Source of the DNA: Muricoccus nepalensis | Lineage (GTDB): Bacteria; Pseudomonadota; Alphaproteobacteria; Acetobacterales; Acetobacteraceae | Reading direction: 5' to 3' | Length of the DNA: 50,912 nt | Assembly: GCF_006438825.1 (NCBI RefSeq) | Contig: NZ_RCZP01000038.1 | Location: 1 to 50,912 of the forward strand | Part shown: positions 26,117 through 34,200 of the stretch, in pieces | Numbering within the stretch: position 1 is the stretch's first letter | How the letters are laid out: each line of letters opens with the position of its first letter | Notes under the pieces: model-generated | The model's database searches: none | Told to the model about the DNA's origin: nothing | Seen by the model: only the letters and a program-made list of their open reading frames with translations | Made by a program: the position numbers and the translations under genes

Positions 26117-28147
26117 CTACTCCACCCCGGGCACCCCGCCCACCCGCACCGGCGCGCTCGCCGCCGCCCCGGCCGCGTCCACCACCGTCACCCGATAGAA
26201 GCCCGGCCCCGGCGGCACCCAGCCCGCCTCCCGCCGCGCGCCGCCGGCCGCCACCGGCACCCCGTCCACGAGGAAGACGAGCGGCCGCTGCCCCCCCACC
26301 GCGCGGATCGTCACCGCCCCCTCGCCGATCACCGCCCCGGCCGGCGGGAACAGCAGCCGCAGCCCGTCCACGACGCCCGCCCGCGCCACCGCGCGCTCTC
26401 CCGCCTCCCCCGGCCGCGGCGCCGGGGGCAGCAGCGCGAAGACCCGCGCGAGCACCGGCAGCGCCGTCCCCCGCCCGGTCGCCCCCGGGATCGCCGTCCC
26501 GTCCGGCCGCCCCACCCAGACCCCCGCGACGTGCCGCGCGTCGAACCCCACCGCCCAGGCGTCCCGCCCGCCCCAGGAGGTCCCGGTCTTCCAGGCCACC
26601 CCCGCCGGCCCGCCGCCCGGGAAGCCCTGCACGAGGATCCCCGCCACCGCCTCCGCCGCCCCGGCCCGCAGCACCGGCGCCGCGCCCTCACCCCCTGGCC
26701 CGGCCGGCAGCACCCGCAGCGCCCCCGCCCGCCCGCGGTCGCCGATCGCCGCCGTCACCCCCACCAGCTCCCGCAGCGTGATCCCCACCCCCCCAAGCGC
26801 CAGCGGCAGCGCCGGCCCCGTGCCCGGCGGCAGCCGCGGCACCGCGCCCAGCGCCTTCAGGGCGGAGGCGAAGCGCAGCGGCCCCAGCGCCTCCATCAGC
26901 GCCACCGCCGGCAGGTTCAGCGACCCCCGCAACGCCTCCGCCGCCGTCACCCGGCCGGAGAAGCCCCGCGCGTAGTTCTCGGGCGCCCAGTCCCCGAAAT
27001 GCCGCGGCAGGTCCTCCATCACCGTCCCCGGTGCGGCGAGCCCGCGGTCGAAGGCCATGGCGTAGAGCAGCGGCTTGAGCGCCGAGCCCGGCGAGCGCAC
27101 CGCGCGCGTCAGGTCCATCGCGCCGGCCCGCCCCTCCGCCAGCCAGTCCCCGCCCACCAGCGCCCGCACCTCCCGCGTCCGCAGGTCGGCCACGACCACG
27201 GCCACCGACCCCCGCGCGGGCAGCCCGGCCAGCACCGCCGCCGCCACCCCCTCCACCCCCCGCTGCAGCCCGGCGTCCAGCGAGGTCCGCACCACCCCGG
27301 CCGACGCGCCCGCCATCGGCCCGCCCGCCACCTCCCGCGCGAGGTGCGGCGCGAGCCCCGGCATGGCCCGCCGCGCCCAGGGCACCGCGCCATCGCCCGC
27401 CCGCCCCGCCTCCGCCCGCGCCGCCTCCCGCTCCGCCACCGGCAGCGCGGCCGCCCCCCGCCGCCGCAGCACCGCGTCCCGCGCCGCCAGCGCCGCGGCG
27501 GGGTGCCGGTCCGGCCGCAGCGCCTCCGGGCGGCGCGGCACGGCGACCAGCAGCGCCGCCTCCGCCACCCCCACCCGCTCCACCGGCCGCCCGAACCAGG
27601 CGAGCGACCCCGCCCGCACCCCCTCCAGGTTCCCCCCCATGGGCGCGAGCGTCAGCCAGGCCCGCAGCACGCCCGCCTTGCCCAGCCGCCACTCGAGCTG
27701 CACGGCGCGGGCAGCCTCGATCGCCTTGCTCCGCAGCGTCCGCGGCCGCGGCTCCAGCAGCCGCGCCGCCTGCATCGAGATCGTGGAGGCCCCCGAGACC
27801 ACCCGCCCCGCCCGCAGCCCGCCCAGCGCCGCCCGCGCGACCGCCAGCGGGTCCACCCCGGGGTGCCACCGGAAGCGCCGGTCCTCCGCCGCCACCAGCA
27901 GGTCCACCAGCGCCCGCGGCACCTCCTCCGCCGAGACGGGCAGCCGCCAGACGCCCCCCGGCGCCGGCAGGGCCGAGAGCACGCGCCCCTCCCGGTCCAC
28001 CACCACCCGCCCGACCGCCTCCAGCCGCGACAGGTCCGGCGGCAGGGCCCGGTCGAGCGCGAGCAGCGCGCCCGCGAGAGCGACGATCCCCCCCGCGAGC
28101 CCGAGCAGCCCCCGCGCCCAGCGGCGGCCCCGCAGCAACGCCGGCAC
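26117..28147 (-). CDS. pbpC: Penicillin-binding protein 1C
   Basis: This 676-residue bifunctional murein synthase has an N-terminal membrane helix (about residues 11-31). The glycosyltransferase 51 domain contains AAEDRRFRWHPGVDP with catalytic Glu88 and SGASTISMQAARLL. The transpeptidase domain has SxxK at Ser355-Lys358 (SALKPLLYA), SLN in RGSLNLPAV, and KTG at Lys520 (WKTGTSWGGRDAW). The last 80-90 residues fit the PBP1C-specific C-terminal domain (FYRVTVVDAAG). The GTG at 28147 lies 4 nt past the methyltransferase stop and gives the normal length; the frame stays open upstream only across that other gene. In many bacteria pbpC adjoins an alpha-2-macroglobulin gene; here that gene is 3 kb away on the same strand. 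Confidence 0.92.
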   Translation of the reverse strand: MPALLRGRRWARGLLGLAGGIVALAGALLALDRALPPDLSRLEAVGRVVVDREGRVLSALPAPGGVWRLPVSAEEVPRALVDLLVAAEDRRFRWHPGVDPLAVARAALGGLRAGRVVSGASTISMQAARLLEPRPRTLRSKAIEAARAVQLEWRLGKAGVLRAWLTLAPMGGNLEGVRAGSLAWFGRPVERVGVAEAALLVAVPRRPEALRPDRHPAAALAARDAVLRRRGAAALPVAEREAARAEAGRAGDGAVPWARRAMPGLAPHLAREVAGGPMAGASAGVVRTSLDAGLQRGVEGVAAAVLAGLPARGSVAVVVADLRTREVRALVGGDWLAEGRAGAMDLTRAVRSPGSALKPLLYAMAFDRGLAAPGTVMEDLPRHFGDWAPENYARGFSGRVTAAEALRGSLNLPAVALMEALGPLRFASALKALGAVPRLPPGTGPALPLALGGVGITLRELVGVTAAIGDRGRAGALRVLPAGPGGEGAAPVLRAGAAEAVAGILVQGFPGGGPAGVAWKTGTSWGGRDAWAVGFDARHVAGVWVGRPDGTAIPGATGRGTALPVLARVFALLPPAPRPGEAGERAVARAGVVDGLRLLFPPAGAVIGEGAVTIRAVGGQRPLVFLVDGVPVAAGGARREAGWVPPGPGFYRVTVVDAAGAAASAPVRVGGVPGVE

Positions 28148-28151
28148 GCCC

Positions 28152-28937
28152 CTAGCCCGGCACGCGCCCCCGGATCGCGTTCGCCCGCGCCTCCCACCCG
28201 ACGCCCCCGCCCGGCAGCGGCGAGAGCCGCGCCCGCACCCCCTCGCGCAGCCGCGCCGCCTCCGCGGGGCCGAGGCGCGACAGGGGCTGCGACACGCTCC
28301 CCGACATCCGCGCCGTCTCGAGATAGGCGTCGACGTCATCGAAGCGCTGCGAGACCCGGATCTCCCGCCCCGCCACGCCGACCAGCCCCGCCCCTTCCCA
28401 GAGCGCCCGCAGCGCCTCGGCGCGCGAGGCCTCCACGCTCGGCGGCAGCGGCGGCTCGATCCCCATCTCCCGCAGCGCCGCCTGCACGGGGCCGTAGGGG
28501 AAGCCGCCCCCCAGCATGTCCCAGGCATAGGCCGCGACCAGCCCGCCCGGCCGCACCACCCGCGCCATCTCCGCCACCCCCCGCGCCGGCTCCGGCACGA
28601 AGAAGATCACCAGCGCCATCACCGCCGCGTCGAACCGCCCGTCGGCGAAGGGCAGCGCCATCGCGTCGCCCGTCGAGAACCGCGCCGGCCCCGCCGCCCG
28701 CCCCCGCGCGAAGGCGACCTGCGCCGCCGAGGGGTCGATCCCCTCCGCCTCCGCCGGCGCGCAGCGCTCCGCGACCAGCGCCGTGAAGGCCCCGCTCCCG
28801 CAGCCGACATCCACCCAGCCGAGCCCCGGCGCCGGCGCCAGCCAGTCGAGGAAGACCTCCCCCGCCAGGCGGCTCCAGACCCCCATGGAGCGCTCGTAGG
28901 CGCCGCCGTCCTCGAACCGGATCGCGCTCTCGGCCAT
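28152..28937 (-). CDS. Class I SAM-dependent methyltransferase (UbiE/COQ5-like type 11)
   Basis: This 261-residue protein has the SAM-binding motif I WVDVGCGSGAFTALV, the acidic EGIDPS after the second strand, and GDAMALPFADGRFDAAVMALVIFFVP plus MARVVRPGGLVAAYAWD, all typical of methyltransferase type 11 domains. The acceptor is unknown; the C-terminal half, where acceptor specificity lies, has no recognised pattern. GGAGGAA precedes the ATG at 28937. The stop is 4 nt before the PBP1C start, so the two genes are probably translated from one message. Confidence 0.88.
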   Translation of the reverse strand: MAESAIRFEDGGAYERSMGVWSRLAGEVFLDWLAPAPGLGWVDVGCGSGAFTALVAERCAPAEAEGIDPSAAQVAFARGRAAGPARFSTGDAMALPFADGRFDAAVMALVIFFVPEPARGVAEMARVVRPGGLVAAYAWDMLGGGFPYGPVQAALREMGIEPPLPPSVEASRAEALRALWEGAGLVGVAGREIRVSQRFDDVDAYLETARMSGSVSQPLSRLGPAEAARLREGVRARLSPLPGGGVGWEARANAIRGRVPG

Positions 28938-29102
28938 CGCTTCCTCCCGCACCGGCCCCGGACGCCCGCGCGCCGCGGGGGACCGCCGGCAGCGTCGCGC
29001 AGCCGCGCCGCCCCTGCAAAGCCTTCCGCGCGTCCCGCCCCAACACCCGCCCCCGCATCTCGGCCCTGGCACCCCGCCCCGCGCGCGCCTATCTTCCCCC
29101 CC

Positions 29103-29507
29103 ATGACGCCCCCGGACATGCACCCCGCCGCATCGTCCCCGCCGAAGCCGGCGAAGGCGCCCCCGCGCGCCACCCGCCTCCGCCCGCCGGCCCAGCCATC
29201 CCCCGGCGCGGAGGGCGGCCGCCCCCCGGCCGCGCGGGAGCGCGCCGCCCGCGTCACCTTCGGCAGCGCGACCGTCACCACCCGCCGCCCCACCCGCGCC
29301 GAGGCCGAGCGGGCCGTCGAGGCCAGCACCGAGGCGCTCCGCCGCGCCGGCGAGCGACTCGCCCGCCCCGGCATCCGCCTGCCCGCCCGCAAGGACGTCC
29401 CCCTCTTCCAGGCCGACCCCGAGAACCCCGGCCGCTTCCTCCGCACCCTCAACGGCCGGACCGAGCGCGGCGTCCTCGAGGGCGGGCGCTTCACCGTCAC
29501 GGACTGA
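29103..29507 (+). CDS. Unknown protein upstream of a zeta-like kinase; candidate antitoxin
   Basis: I do not recognise this 134-residue protein. The first 50 residues are Pro/Ala/Arg-rich and probably disordered. A helix follows (RAEAERAVEASTEALRRAGERLARPG), and the last 45 residues (IRLPARKDVPLFQADPENPG onward) look like a small folded beta domain ending GRFTVTD. Its TGA lies 9 nt before the TTG start of the zeta-toxin-like gene, on the same strand and flanked by genes of the opposite strand, so the pair forms its own unit. That arrangement suggests an antitoxin or regulatory partner; the role is inferred only from position. Confidence 0.6.
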   Translation: MTPPDMHPAASSPPKPAKAPPRATRLRPPAQPSPGAEGGRPPAARERAARVTFGSATVTTRRPTRAEAERAVEASTEALRRAGERLARPGIRLPARKDVPLFQADPENPGRFLRTLNGRTERGVLEGGRFTVTD

Positions 29508-29516
29508 CCGCGCCGC

Positions 29517-30248
29517 TTGGCCTCCCTCCGCGCCGCGACCGAGCTCGTCCGCCTCGCCCAGGCCCGGACGAGGAAGCCCCTCGCCGTCGTCCTCGCGGGC
29601 CACAACGGCTCCGGCAAGTCCACCCTCTGGTACCGCCACCTCGCCGACCGGCTGCAGCTCCCGCTGGTCAACGCCGACCGGCTGATGCTCTCCATCCTCC
29701 CCGAGCCCGGCCCGGACGGCCACCTCACCCCCTGGGCCGCGGCGCTGCGCGACACCGACCGCGGCTGGATGGCGGTGGCCCAGCAGGGCGTGCAGGCCTT
29801 CGTCGCCCAGGCCATGGGCGCGAAGGTCCCCTTCGCCATGGAGACCGTCTTCTCCCACTGGCAGCCGCGCCCCGACGGCACGATCGCCTCCAAGGTCGAC
29901 CTCGTCCGCGACATGCAGCGCGCCGGCTACTTCGTGCTCCTCCTCTTCGTCGGCCTCGACAGCCCGGAGCTCTCCATCCTCCGCGTCCAGACCCGCGTTG
30001 CCGGGGGCGGCCACGGCATCGACGAGGAGACGCTGCGCCGCCGCTTCCCCCGCACCCGCCGTGCGGTGGCCGAGGCCATCCGGGTCGCCGACGCCGCCAT
30101 CCTCGCCGACAACAGCCGCGGGCCCCGCCAGGCATTCACCGTCTGCCGCGTCCAGCTCGGCGCCGCCGGCCTCTACGACATCCGCGACGCCGGCCCGCCC
30201 CCCGCCCCCATCGCCGCCTGGCTCCCCGCGGTCAGCCCGCCGGCCTGA
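29517..30248 (+). CDS. Zeta-toxin-like P-loop kinase (COG4185 type)
   Basis: This 243-residue protein has the features of zeta-family kinases, which phosphorylate UDP-N-acetylglucosamine in studied toxins. Walker A is GHNGSGKST with Lys34, the substrate-side aspartate is Asp54 in LVNADRLML, and FAMETVFSH matches the family's ET(T/V)xS segment. A later Arg-rich stretch (RVAGGGHGIDEETLRRRFPRTRRA) holds the expected phosphate-binding arginines and the GGHxI pattern common in this group. The first ATG comes after the Walker motif, so a non-ATG start is required; TTG at 29517 fits the length. No ribosome binding site is visible, and translation may depend on the gene ending 9 nt upstream. Function as a toxin is inference. 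Confidence 0.8.
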   Translation: MASLRAATELVRLAQARTRKPLAVVLAGHNGSGKSTLWYRHLADRLQLPLVNADRLMLSILPEPGPDGHLTPWAAALRDTDRGWMAVAQQGVQAFVAQAMGAKVPFAMETVFSHWQPRPDGTIASKVDLVRDMQRAGYFVLLLFVGLDSPELSILRVQTRVAGGGHGIDEETLRRRFPRTRRAVAEAIRVADAAILADNSRGPRQAFTVCRVQLGAAGLYDIRDAGPPPAPIAAWLPAVSPPA

Positions 30249-30269
30249 CCCGCCCGCGTCACCCGCGCA

Positions 30270-31178
30270 TCACCCCCGGGGCGCCCGCCGCAGCGCCCGC
30301 ACATGCCCCGCGTGCCAGGCCGCATACCCCGTCCCCACATGCGCCAGCCGGTCCCGCAGCACGAGATGCGCGTCCCGCAGCCGGTGGAAGGGGATGAAGG
30401 GGTAGAGGTGGTGCTCCGCGTGGAAGGGCATCTCCCACATCAGCAGCCGCACCGGCGCCGCCGTCAGCATCGTCCGCGTGTTGGTCAGCCCGTTCGCGTC
30501 CTCGGTGCAGCCCGTGTGCTCCGTCAGCAGGTAAAGCCGCAGCAGCGGCTGCCCGAGAAGCTGTGGCCCCACCCAGAGCAGCAGCACCCAGGACCAGCCG
30601 AAAGCCAGCCCCGCGGCCACCGCCAGCCCGACCGTCAGCGCCGACCCCGCCCGGATGCTCGCCACCACCCGCGGCGCCGCGGCCGGGTGCACGAAGGGAT
30701 AGGCCGAGAGGTCCCCCCGCCACCCCCGCGCCCAGACCAGGAGCTGCGCCCGCCAATAGGGCAGCCCCGCCACCCGCAGCAGGTAGGCCGGAAGGGTCCC
30801 CGGCGGCGGCGGAGACAACTCCGGGTCGTGCTCCGGGTCCTGCGTGTGCTTGTGATGGGCGAGGTGGAAGGCCTGGTAGAAGTGCCAGTTCCGCAGCGCC
30901 GGCAGCGCCGCCAGCCACCCCACCACCGCGTTCGCGCGGCGGGACTTGAAGGCCGTGTAGTGGCAGGTCTCGTGCAGCGGCGCGAAGAGCGCGGCCTGCA
31001 CCACGCCAGCCAGCACCATCGCCGGCACCACCAGCCACGGGGGCGAGGCCGCGACCAGCGCCCCGCTCGCCGCCACCAGCCCGAGATGCAGCGCCGCCCG
31101 CGCCGTCCCGCGCGCGTCGGAGCGCGCGCCGAGATGCATCATCTCCCGCGGCTTCGGCGCCGCCCCCGTCGCGCTCAT
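30270..31178 (-). CDS. Membrane fatty acid desaturase
   Basis: This 302-residue integral membrane protein has the three histidine boxes of di-iron desaturases: HETCH, HLAHHKHTQDPEHD (HxxHH type) and HAEHHLYP near the C-terminus. Several hydrophobic segments surround them. Relatives introduce double bonds into acyl chains or hydroxylate carotenoids and other lipids; HAEHHLYPFIPFHRLRDAH resembles acyl-lipid or beta-carotene-type enzymes, so the substrate is open. The ATG at 31178 is preferred because GGAGGG lies 4 nt upstream; an ATG 12 nt earlier lacks it. It follows the alpha-2-macroglobulin gene by 55 nt on the same strand and may share its message. Confidence 0.9.
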   Translation of the reverse strand: MSATGAAPKPREMMHLGARSDARGTARAALHLGLVAASGALVAASPPWLVVPAMVLAGVVQAALFAPLHETCHYTAFKSRRANAVVGWLAALPALRNWHFYQAFHLAHHKHTQDPEHDPELSPPPPGTLPAYLLRVAGLPYWRAQLLVWARGWRGDLSAYPFVHPAAAPRVVASIRAGSALTVGLAVAAGLAFGWSWVLLLWVGPQLLGQPLLRLYLLTEHTGCTEDANGLTNTRTMLTAAPVRLLMWEMPFHAEHHLYPFIPFHRLRDAHLVLRDRLAHVGTGYAAWHAGHVRALRRAPRG

Positions 31179-31233
31179 CGCGCCCTCCATCGCTGCCGCG
31201 GGGACGCCAAGCAAGCGCCGCGCCGCCCCCTCC

Positions 31234-34200
31234 TCATGGCGCCGGCGCCACCACGACCCGCCCCGTGTTCTGCCGCGCGAAGACCCCCGGCCGGTACATG
31301 TCCCGCGCCTCCGCCCCCGGCAGCTCGAAGCGCCCCGCCGTCACCGCGCGCAGCCGCACCGCGAAGCGCGCGACGGGCGCCTCGGGCGTCAGCACTGCCG
31401 CCGCCGCGAAGCGGTCGTCGAGCGCCGGGAAGGACTCCGCCGCCGTCAGCTCGCCGAGGAACGCCATCCCCGGCACCGCCCCCTCCGGCAGCCGCCCGAC
31501 GATCTCCCACCCCGCCGGCAGCCCCTGCTGGATCATTGCCCGGTGCGTCTCCCCCGTCTCCGCCCGCGCCTCCACCTGCATGAGGAACACCTGGTTCTGC
31601 CGCAGCGCGTCGAGGTTCAGCGCCGTGCCGTCCGGGTTGAAGAAGCGCCGCGCCACCCGCATCCCCGCCCGCCCCGCCGGCGGCGCCACGACCGGCAGCC
31701 CCGTGACGGAGACCGACTGCGCGACCGCCCGCTCCCCGAGGTTGCGCGCCTCCGCCCGCCCCTCCACCGCCGCCGAGACCACCGGCGCCGGCCTCAGCGC
31801 CCGCCCGCCGAGCGAGACGCTGACCGGCCGCCCGTCGCGCCCGAGCGCGCCGGCCAGCAGCACCCCCCAGGCCGCCTCCTGCGTCGAGGCCGCCTCGGGC
31901 GTCAGCTCCGGCCCGGGCACCCGCCCGACCGCCTCCGCCACCCGCCCCGCCAGCACCCCGCTCTCTTTCAACAGCAGCGCGACCGCCAGGCTGTCCCGCG
32001 CCGCGCTCCCGTAGTCCTCGTGCCAGGGCCGGCGCGCCGGGGCCGCCAGCGCTTGCGCGAAGGCCTCCTCCGCCCGCGCCGCGTCCCCCATCCGCGCGAG
32101 GGCCGCGCCGAGCTGCGCCTTGGCCAGCGGCGTCGGCAGCCGCTCCAGCTCCTCGAACAGCCGCCGCGCCGCGCCCGGCAGCCCGCGCCCCGCCAAGGCC
32201 AGCGCGTGCAGCCGATAAGCCTGCACCGCCCGCTCGAGCGGCTCCGAGACCGCGCCGTTGTCCGCCTCCTCCCGCAGGTTCCGCAGCAGGGCCTCGAGCG
32301 GCGCCTCCGGCACCGTCACGCCCGCCGCGCGCGCCCGCAGCAGCGCCTCCGCGGCATAGGCCGTCACGAAGCCGTCCGCCTCCCCGCTGGCGCTCCAGAG
32401 CCCGAGCGCCCCGTCGTAGCGCTGCTTGTCGAGAAGCTGCGCGACCGCGCGCTGCATCCCCTCCGCCCGCGCGGGCTCCGCCTCGAACCCCACCAGCGAG
32501 AGCAGCCGGCTCGCCGACTGCTCCGCGCAGAGGAAGGGGAAGTCGACATTCGCCCGCATCAGCGCCGCGGGATCGTAGCGCACCGGCTGCCCCCAGCTCG
32601 CCCGCACCACCGCCGTGCCCGGGACGAAGCGCGACAGGTCCGGCGCCACCGCCAGCGCGCCGCCCGCCGGCAGCGAGGCCGTCACGACCTCCCGCGCCAG
32701 CGGCCGGGGGGAGCGGACCGTGATCCGGCTCTCGTGCACCGCCGCGTAGCCGCCGGGCCCGCTGACCGAGACCCGCACCACCCCCTCCCCCGCCCCGGTC
32801 GCCCGGAGCGTGGCGAAGGGCAGCGCCCGCTGCCCCGGCGCCAGCTCCCCGCCGAGCGAGGCGCCCCCGTCCACCGCCAGCGGCCCCTCCGCCGTCACCG
32901 CCGCCCGCACGCCGCCCGCGCCGAGGTCGAGGTTGTGCAGCAGCACCGGCAGCCGTGCCTCGTCCCCCGGCGCGAGGAAGCGCGGCAGCAGCGCCTCCGC
33001 CACCACGGGGTCGCGCACCGTCACCGCCCGCGCGCCCGAGCCCACCCGCTCCCCGGACCAGGCGACGGCCATCAGCCGCAGCTCCCCGTTGAAGTCCGGC
33101 AGGTCGATCGGCACCACCGCCCGCCCATCCGCCCCCAGCGCGACGACGCCCGAGAACAGCGCCACGATCCGCTGCGGCGGCTGCACGCCCGCCGTGTCGA
33201 AGTTGTCGTCGCCGCCCTGGCGCAGCACCGCCGGCTCCCCCTCCGCCGGCGCGATCAGCCGCCCGTAGTCGTCGCGGATGTCGAGCCCGAGCCGCCGCCG
33301 CCCGAGGAAATGCGCGGCCGGGTCCGGCGAGGCGAAGCGCGTGAGCCGCAGGATGCCCTCGTCCACCGCCGCCAGCGTCAGCCAGGCCGGCCCCGCCGCA
33401 CCCATGACCCGCACCGGCACCTCCGCCCGCCCGCGCGGCCGCAGCAGCGCCTCCCCCTCCAGGGCCACCTCCAGCCGCCGCGCCGCGGGGTCCAGCCCCA
33501 CCCAGGCCAGCCCCAGCGCCCGCCGCGGCCCCGCGCTCGCCGTATCGCCGGGCCGGAACACCGTCACCGCCACCCAGGCCCCGGCGCCCCAGCCGGCCTC
33601 CACCGGCACCTCCAGCTCCGCGCCCCCCGCCGGCACCTCCACCTCCCGCACCGAGAGCACCCGGTCCGTCAGCACGGCGACGCTCGCCCGCCCCGCGAAG
33701 GGCGGGCTCACCCGCAGCCGCGCCACCTCGCCGGCGGCAAAGGCCCGCCGGTCCGCCGCCACGTCCACCTTGTCCGGCACCGCCGGGTCGTCCGAGCCCG
33801 TCCAGCCCGCCCGGAAGCGGATCGAGGCGATCGCGAGCCCGCCGGGCTGCGACACCTCCAGCCGGTAGCGCCCGAAGCCCACCCGCCGCGCGAAGCGGCC
33901 CGGCGCGCCCGGCGCCACGGCCAGCGCCGCCTCGTCCACCGCCTCGTCCCGCCACACCGTCTCGTAGCGCGCGGCACCCCCCACCACGGCCATCCGCCAG
34001 GACGGGCGCTCCCGCACCAGCCGCATCCGCAGCGTCCCCGCCAGCGCCTCGCCGGTCGGCGAGACGAGCGCCGCCTCCACCACCGCCTCCGCCCCGTCGT
34101 CCACGCTCCCGTCCCGGAAGGCCGGCCGCAGCGCGACGAAGGGGGAGGCGGACCGCACCGGCACCGTCGCCGCCGCCTTGCTGCCCCGCCCGCCCGGCTC

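Noticed and set aside
26117-28528. PBP1C starting near 28528 with a longer N-terminus
   Set aside because: The extra part is Arg/Cys/Gly-rich and overlaps the methyltransferase gene, which has its own motifs. The GTG at 28147 gives the usual length and membrane anchor.
29103-29507. Reading the 134-residue protein as part of a longer frame starting near 27075
   Set aside because: The upstream part is a Ser/Arg/Pro shadow of the PBP1C and methyltransferase genes. The ATG at 29103 follows the divergent gap.
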